Source: Sphingobacteriia bacterium
Lineage (GTDB): Bacteria > Bacteroidota > Bacteroidia > Chitinophagales > Chitinophagaceae
Reading direction: 5' to 3'
NCBI GenBank assembly: GCA_004294465.1
Contig: REAV01000184.1
Coordinates: forward strand, 1-12,045
DNA length: 12,045 nt
The notes under the pieces were generated by a model, which was not told where the DNA came from, made no database searches, and saw only the letters and a program-made list of their open reading frames with translations. The position numbers were made by a program, and so were the translations under genes. Within the stretch, counting starts at the first letter, position 1. The number at the start of each line of letters is the position of its first letter. Positions 7,624-12,045 of this stretch are shown piece by piece.

Positions 7624-8454
7624 TTATGGAATCCTTACCGTTACAAAGAAACTAGCCCCTAATCCCAATCCCATGTTTTTACCATATAAAGTATAGAACC
7701 CTTGTATCGATGGTGTAATGGTTCTTGTAATTCTTTGGGTAAGGCTCAGGCTGATTGTTCCGCCATCAAAATTCTTGTTGATAGAAATGTTTTGACTAAA
7801 ATCAGTATTGGCACTTCTAGAAATCTGATGAGCAAAGCTGCCGGTTAATGTAGTATAATTGGTGAGCATTTTACTCAATGTAAACGCTCCTCTGTATTGA
7901 TTGGGGCCTTCTGAAGCATCTAAAAAACGGGTATAGGTAAATTCAAGTGTGGCATAAGCTTGTTTAAATGGAGAAAATGCATATGCGGCTCCTAATTGTA
8001 CTCCAGTTGAAGCATAGCCTAAATAAGGGGTTTTTAGGGTATCATTTTGGTAAAGAGGCAAAATTACCCCAGTTTTTATGGTAAAAGATTTGGTCAATGA
8101 TTCAGATGGGAAATGAAAAGAAAGTCCAAGGTTTGCGTCTCCCAATCCACTATTGGTTTGTTTTACACCACTCGTTGTGATTGATTGTACTACAAATGGT
8201 ACACTTACATTTAAATCTACTTTTCTTCCAATTCCAGCCATAAAAGTTAAACCATAGGAGGTTGAATTGAAAAAATCTCCTGTTGGATACTTGATCAATT
8301 TGGCTTTTTCATCAAAGTATTTATTGGAATAGAAATAATTATAGGTCCCAATTAAAGCAACTCTTCCTTTGCCCATAGGGAAATCTGCATAACAATGTAG
8401 CACACTTAAAAGCAATGTGCCCAAACAAACCATATATAGAAAGTACTTACGCAT
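7624..8454 (-). CDS. Outer-membrane beta-barrel protein, phenol-degradation MetA-like (PF13557-like)
   Basis: A 276-residue protein with an N-terminal signal peptide (cleavage near Ala23, before DFPMGKGR). The rest consists of alternating hydrophobic/polar strands rich in aromatic and Gly residues, as expected of an outer-membrane beta-barrel. NSGLGDANLGLSF (about 101-113) and GVILPLYQND match the style of the MetA-like transporter family (PF13557). The same two blocks recur in the truncated gene at the right edge, so the two are paralogues. The C-terminus is hydrophobic and aromatic-rich (GASFFVTVRIP). The family is thought to form passive channels, but no substrate can be assigned. The ATG lies 3 nt after the stop of the esterase gene, so the two are almost certainly co-transcribed and likely translationally coupled. 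An inverted repeat just downstream may end the transcript. Confidence 0.75.
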   Translation of the reverse strand: MRKYFLYMVCLGTLLLSVLHCYADFPMGKGRVALIGTYNYFYSNKYFDEKAKLIKYPTGDFFNSTSYGLTFMAGIGRKVDLNVSVPFVVQSITTSGVKQTNSGLGDANLGLSFHFPSESLTKSFTIKTGVILPLYQNDTLKTPYLGYASTGVQLGAAYAFSPFKQAYATLEFTYTRFLDASEGPNQYRGAFTLSKMLTNYTTLTGSFAHQISRSANTDFSQNISINKNFDGGTISLSLTQRITRTITPSIQGFYTLYGKNMGLGLGASFFVTVRIP

Positions 8455-8457
8455 GGG

Positions 8458-10299
8458 CTATCTTGATTTTTTTCTAAGTGTTTTTTCACTGAACCAAGTA
8501 GAGATTGCTACATTGTGTGAGGTTGGCACTTCATGACCGAGATTGGGGAAAATATATAAATCGCTTTTTGCTTTTACTTCAGGGTTTAATTTATTGTATG
8601 CAGCTATTGCACTTCCTGGTGGAATAAATTCATCCAATAAGCCAACAGCATATAAAATCGGGCATTGTACCCTAGGCATGAAATTCATTAAGTCGAAATA
8701 ATTCAGGGTTTCTATTGCTTCTGATTGTGAAAGTGTTTTTTCTTTCTTTATATACTCATCAATTGAATTGATCGGGAATTTTAATTCTCTTTTAGATTGT
8801 CCGATGGTCAGGCTATTGGTCCAATCGGCAAAAACCGGATTACTAGCTACAGCCGATCCAATACGATCTGGCGTTAAAGCCGCTGTTATAATTCCCAAAG
8901 TAGCTCCCTGACTTCCTCCAAATGCAACAATTCTTCCTAGGTCCATTCCCATATCTGCATGAGAAAAAATAAAATCTACTGCGCGCACACAATCGGTATA
9001 GATGCCCCTATATACATATTTATCTTTGTCTTCAATATTGATTACAATCTGTTCCTTTTTATCGGGATTGATTAGATCGATACTGGCTTTCTCTAAGCCC
9101 CTAACATTTACTGCAAATGAAATAAAATCTCCAAATTTCATGGGCAGCACATCTCTTCTATAACCTCCATAACCAATTAAAACAGGATACTTACCAGGCA
9201 GTTTCGGAACAGTGAGGTATCCAAAAAATGGCACGTTTCCAATACCCATCATGTCTACTCGGTATACATTGTGGTACCTTGAGCTAAAACCCTCGTCTTT
9301 GGTAATTTTATATTGAGGATCGGTTGCTGCTAATTCAGCCAAAGCTCCTTTCCAGTATTCATCAAATTGAGGAGGAAAATGGAAGGGTTGATTAATCTTA
9401 TTGATGTCATAGCCAAAAGCGTGTTCGCTCGTGTCATCGTAGGTGGTGGTATTTACCGCAACCCTTAAATTATAAATGCCAGGTGTTTTAACAGCCGGTA
9501 AAACCATTGTAAAATGTTTTACTCCTCGCTTTCCAAGTTTAAGCTTTACTTCTTTATTATTCACCACTTTGCCGTCCTCGGTTACAATAATCATATTGAG
9601 GGTTCCTTCTTGTTTGGACTTGTATTTATTGGTGATCGTTACACTGTATTTAATAGATTCTTTATCAAAAAACAAACCGTCGGCGTGCGCCGGTTTTACT
9701 TTTGTAATTATCTCGCCCTCTTCTTCTTCGGACTCTTCTTCAACAGGCTCAGGTGCTTCACTCATTTTTTCCGGAGCTAGTACCGCTGTATTGCTGGGTG
9801 CGTCTTTATTGATATTATCTGTTGCCCATGCTGTATTGTATGGGTTGATTTCTCCTTTTCTGTCTTTTTGTTTTCTTGGTGGTCCCTTATAGGATAATTC
9901 ACCATTAAAGTTTTCTGTATAATCGGTTAATGCTAATGTTGCATTGATTGTATAATCACCTTCTATGTCTAATGGAATTTCAAATGAAGAGGATAATTTT
10001 TTCTTTGCATTTACTTTTACATCCATTGAGTTGGTAACTACCTGATCTCCTTTCCCGTTGGTGATAGTATATACCAATGTTCCTTCCTGATCTGCTTTTA
10101 AATTATTGGTAAGCGAGATTTTATATTTGATGGGAAATTTAGCGCTAAATCTAGCCCTGGAATTATTGGGCGCAAATTTAACCGCAACGTCTGGGGTTTG
10201 TTTTTTGCGTTGAAAGGCTTTGCCATCCGTAGTGCTCAGTACAAAGACCAGCACCAACAGTACTTGCGTGATTTTTTTTATTTTAAATTCAATTGCCAT
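8458..10299 (-). CDS. Exported acetyl-xylan-esterase-like hydrolase with two duplicated N-terminal beta-sandwich-like domains
   Basis: A 613-residue alpha/beta hydrolase. A signal peptide covers about residues 1-28. Two homologous N-terminal domains follow, at about 36-138 and 200-297; both carry IKY...TN..K..QEGTL (58-75 and 216-233), so they arose by duplication. They look like immunoglobulin-type or similar beta-sandwich modules. A very acidic linker (183-196, Glu-rich) separates them. The C-terminal domain (about 305-613) resembles the acetyl xylan esterase/cephalosporin C deacetylase family (AXE1, PF05448). It opens with FDEYWKGALAEL and carries nucleophile Ser463 in GGSQG, Asp556 in GLLDEFIPP, and His589 in PNLGHE. 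These families remove O-acetyl groups from carbohydrates; the actual substrate is unknown. Its ATG overlaps the stop of the O-acyltransferase gene by one base (TAATG), a sign of translational coupling, and the beta-barrel gene starts 3 nt downstream. This context suggests it acts on the polymer the acyltransferase modifies. Confidence 0.87.
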   Translation of the reverse strand: MAIEFKIKKITQVLLVLVFVLSTTDGKAFQRKKQTPDVAVKFAPNNSRARFSAKFPIKYKISLTNNLKADQEGTLVYTITNGKGDQVVTNSMDVKVNAKKKLSSSFEIPLDIEGDYTINATLALTDYTENFNGELSYKGPPRKQKDRKGEINPYNTAWATDNINKDAPSNTAVLAPEKMSEAPEPVEEESEEEEGEIITKVKPAHADGLFFDKESIKYSVTITNKYKSKQEGTLNMIIVTEDGKVVNNKEVKLKLGKRGVKHFTMVLPAVKTPGIYNLRVAVNTTTYDDTSEHAFGYDINKINQPFHFPPQFDEYWKGALAELAATDPQYKITKDEGFSSRYHNVYRVDMMGIGNVPFFGYLTVPKLPGKYPVLIGYGGYRRDVLPMKFGDFISFAVNVRGLEKASIDLINPDKKEQIVINIEDKDKYVYRGIYTDCVRAVDFIFSHADMGMDLGRIVAFGGSQGATLGIITAALTPDRIGSAVASNPVFADWTNSLTIGQSKRELKFPINSIDEYIKKEKTLSQSEAIETLNYFDLMNFMPRVQCPILYAVGLLDEFIPPGSAIAAYNKLNPEVKAKSDLYIFPNLGHEVPTSHNVAISTWFSEKTLRKKSR

Positions 10300-11492
10300 T
10301 ATACTTTTTTCGTTTCCAAAAAACTAGACTTCCTAATATATAAGTTTAACGGCTCTTCAACATACTTGTATAATATAATCGACACCACCGTTAAAAAACT
10401 AAACAAAAACGTAAGAAGCATTATCGGCTCGATCACGTCTTGATGTTCTGTTATCCAATATAACTCCCTAGCATCCAACCATTCAAAAAACCAGGTATTA
10501 ATTGTATCAATATGGGTAATAGCAAAATTGGCAATAAAGCCAAGGTGGATTAAATAAAAAATATACGAACTCCTGCCATTCAACTGACCAAAAGGTGTTG
10601 AAAGCAGAAATCTAATTACGGACTTTTCTTTAATTAAACCATAAAAGAAAGATGCAATAGCAAAAGGTAGAATGATGTTATTGGTAAAAATACCAACGGG
10701 TTGGTATAGTCCAAATTGCACTTCTGCGGTGAGTGGTTGATTAACCATAATAACAGTTGTACCCGCAATTCCCAGGATTCCTAAATAAGTATAGAAAGGA
10801 ATTTTACTGATGGTATCATCGCTTTTCCTAATGATTAAAGCAAGAACCATACCTACAAAAAACTCTACACATCTTCCAAAAAAAGTAGAGATAAACATGA
10901 ATTTAAAATTTCCGAAAAATCCATAGAAGTCTACATTCCTAAAAATTAGAACAAGTAAAACACCTGCGCCCATTATTAATAGTGGTAAATAAATTAACCA
11001 CTTCTTGGTTCTTTGTATCAACAAGAAAAAAAATGGTGCTGAAAAATAAAAACATTCTTCAACCGTCAGTGACCAACCTTGTCCTATTCCCGTAAATTTT
11101 ATATCATCAAAGAAGCCGCGAATAAAAGTGATGTTCAATAAAAAAACAGTGAAGTGAGATGATAGATTGTTATAGATCGAATTATCGTTGATCATCCAAG
11201 CAACCAAGAATGTTGCAACTGTCAAAATCAAGTATATCGGGTATACGCGGGCAATTCTATTCTTGATATACTTGCGCATCCAATGCTTGTTCACTTCTAC
11301 ATTATCATAATAACGAAGGCAAATTAAAAATCCGCTCAACACAAAAAACATGGGAAGCGGAAAATGGAATTCATTGAAAATTCTAAATAAAAGAGGGTGG
11401 AAACTGGTTTGATTATAATGGTCTAAAAAAATTAAAAATGCTGCTAAGCCTCTCACACCGGTTAGTGCAGGTATATATTCTTTTGACTTCAT
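10299..11492 (-). CDS. AT3-family membrane O-acyltransferase (OafA-like)
   Basis: A 397-residue integral membrane protein of the acyltransferase 3 family (PF01757), with about ten hydrophobic segments. Members transfer acetyl or other acyl groups across the membrane onto O-antigen, capsule, peptidoglycan or other envelope glycans. The N-terminal block IPALTGVRGLAAFLIFLDHY holds the family's R-X10-H motif at Arg14 and His25. RIARVYP is at 79-85, and GWSLTVEECFYF at 139-150 matches the conserved W-S-L-x-V-E-E-x-F-Y motif. YVEEPLNLYIRK near the C-terminus is also typical. There is no appended SGNH domain, so any extracytoplasmic transfer step would need a partner or is done by the AT3 domain alone. 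The gene follows the truncated beta-barrel gene by 19 nt and shares a TAATG junction with the esterase. ATG start. The acyl acceptor is not visible from the sequence. Confidence 0.92.
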   Translation of the reverse strand: MKSKEYIPALTGVRGLAAFLIFLDHYNQTSFHPLLFRIFNEFHFPLPMFFVLSGFLICLRYYDNVEVNKHWMRKYIKNRIARVYPIYLILTVATFLVAWMINDNSIYNNLSSHFTVFLLNITFIRGFFDDIKFTGIGQGWSLTVEECFYFSAPFFFLLIQRTKKWLIYLPLLIMGAGVLLVLIFRNVDFYGFFGNFKFMFISTFFGRCVEFFVGMVLALIIRKSDDTISKIPFYTYLGILGIAGTTVIMVNQPLTAEVQFGLYQPVGIFTNNIILPFAIASFFYGLIKEKSVIRFLLSTPFGQLNGRSSYIFYLIHLGFIANFAITHIDTINTWFFEWLDARELYWITEHQDVIEPIMLLTFLFSFLTVVSIILYKYVEEPLNLYIRKSSFLETKKV

Positions 11493-11511
11493 GTTTATGC
11501 TGTTTGTTCAC

Positions 11512-12045
11512 TTATAGTTTTGCAACCAGTGATATAGAACCGCCGCCTCCTTTACCTGTATTTTTTCCAGTGATATCAGAAAAAATATTAAAAAAGATTT
11601 GATAGTTCTGGTTGATTTTTCTACCATATCCCGCAGTTAATCTGAAATAAGAAAATGATCTGTTCAAATTCAAATTATCAGGATTAAATACAGTTGAAGA
11701 ACTGGTAGACTTCACTGTGTTGATTGAAAAGGTAAGCTTATTATAATCATCTAATGGAATTCCAAACAATGCGTCCAGAAAAACCTGCGTTGGTCCTTCG
11801 GGGCTAAAATATTGTCTTACCCCTCCAACTACATCATAATAAGTATTTTTTAACCTTTCTCTATTGGTACCAGAAAAAGCCATTTTTACTTCGGCGCCAA
11901 CTTGCTGAAATCCGGTATAAGGAAGTTTTGCAGGATCATTAGAATAAAGAGGCAAAATTAATGACCCCGTAACTGTTAAAAATTTATAATAATCAAAGCT
12001 ATTGAGTAAGTACTGTAAACCAATATTCGCATCTCCTAAACTTGC
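11512..12045 (-). CDS. Outer-membrane beta-barrel protein, C-terminal part (5' end outside window)
   Basis: The reading frame is open to the right edge, giving 178 codons that begin ASLGDANIGLQYLL; the true start lies outside the window. There is no ATG near 11955: the codon there is TTG encoding Leu within SLILPLYSND, so an annotation starting at 11955 would be wrong. LGDANIGL and ILPLYSND have direct counterparts (LGDANLGL, ILPLYQND), in the same order and at similar spacing, in the beta-barrel at 7624-8454. This marks the two as paralogues of the PF13557-like type. Strands alternate hydrophobic and polar residues, a Gly-rich turn (GKGGGG) precedes the last strand, and the protein ends SISLVAKL. 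It is the first visible gene of the four-gene cluster, 19 nt before the AT3 acyltransferase. Function is unknown beyond a probable outer-membrane channel or assembly role. Confidence 0.7.
   Translation of the reverse strand, partial: ASLGDANIGLQYLLNSFDYYKFLTVTGSLILPLYSNDPAKLPYTGFQQVGAEVKMAFSGTNRERLKNTYYDVVGGVRQYFSPEGPTQVFLDALFGIPLDDYNKLTFSINTVKSTSSSTVFNPDNLNLNRSFSYFRLTAGYGRKINQNYQIFFNIFSDITGKNTGKGGGGSISLVAKL

Noticed and set aside
9476..9892. Long plus-strand open frame opposite the esterase (138 codons), plus other plus-strand frames across the window
   Set aside because: It lies wholly inside a well-supported minus-strand gene, and its low-complexity Ser/Leu/Phe-rich translation is the antisense of the Glu/Lys-rich linker. 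The other plus-strand frames are likewise antisense shadows.
8458..10299. Naming the esterase a cephalosporin C deacetylase or acetyl xylan esterase outright
   Set aside because: The catalytic motifs fit the family, but there are no xylan-degradation genes here and the N-terminal domains are atypical, so the substrate is left open.
11512..11955. Start of the right-edge beta-barrel at 11955
   Set aside because: The codon is an internal TTG in the conserved ILPLYSND block, and the frame stays open, with homologous sequence, to the window edge.
1..12045. tRNA genes, CRISPR arrays, insertion sequences, phage genes or toxin-antitoxin pairs
   Set aside because: No tandem spaced repeats, transposase motifs, tRNA-like cloverleaf or small paired genes were seen on reading both strands; gaps are too short to hide most of these.

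Overview
The window is about 12 kb of AT-rich DNA in which every credible gene lies on the minus strand, so transcription runs from high to low coordinates. Several traits point to the phylum Bacteroidota, possibly the Chitinophagaceae (the family is an impression only). These traits are lipoprotein and Sec signals on most products, an exported amidase, a phytase-like esterase lipoprotein, YpfJ-type metallopeptidase and AT3 acyltransferase genes, TAnnTTTG-like -7 motifs, and the lack of obvious Shine-Dalgarno sequences. No tRNA, rRNA, CRISPR array, insertion sequence or other mobile element was seen. Coding density is very high: the longest gap is 112 bp, so no gene-free stretch exceeds 300 bases.

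Layout in the direction of transcription (right to left). (1) 12045-8458-7624 is a tight four-gene cluster. It holds a 5'-truncated outer-membrane beta-barrel, an OafA-like membrane O-acyltransferase (AT3 family), an exported acetyl-xylan-esterase-like hydrolase with two duplicated N-terminal beta-sandwich-like domains, and a second beta-barrel related to the first. Spacings are 19 nt, a 1-nt TAATG overlap, and 3 nt. (2) After a 112-bp gap with a 14-bp perfect inverted repeat comes a PlsC-like acyltransferase with an H-X5-D active site and a TTG start. (3) Next are a YpfJ-family zinc metallopeptidase, then an exported amidase-signature hydrolase. (4) After a 39-bp gap with a candidate promoter there is a phytase-like esterase lipoprotein, a cyclophilin-type prolyl isomerase lipoprotein and the nucleotide-excision-repair gene uvrB, spaced 6-12 nt apart. 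(5) At the left edge is the signal peptide and catalytic start of a glycoside hydrolase family 32 (fructan hydrolase) gene, cut by the window end.

Most of the window encodes cell-envelope proteins: two beta-barrels, an O-acyltransferase, four exported or lipid-anchored hydrolases or foldases, and a phospholipid-type acyltransferase. uvrB is the one clear housekeeping gene. The best candidate for an undescribed system is the right-hand cluster. Pairing a membrane enzyme that adds O-acyl groups with an exported enzyme that should remove them, flanked by two related beta-barrels, suggests a surface-polymer acylation and remodelling cassette. That role is inferred from gene families and spacing only.
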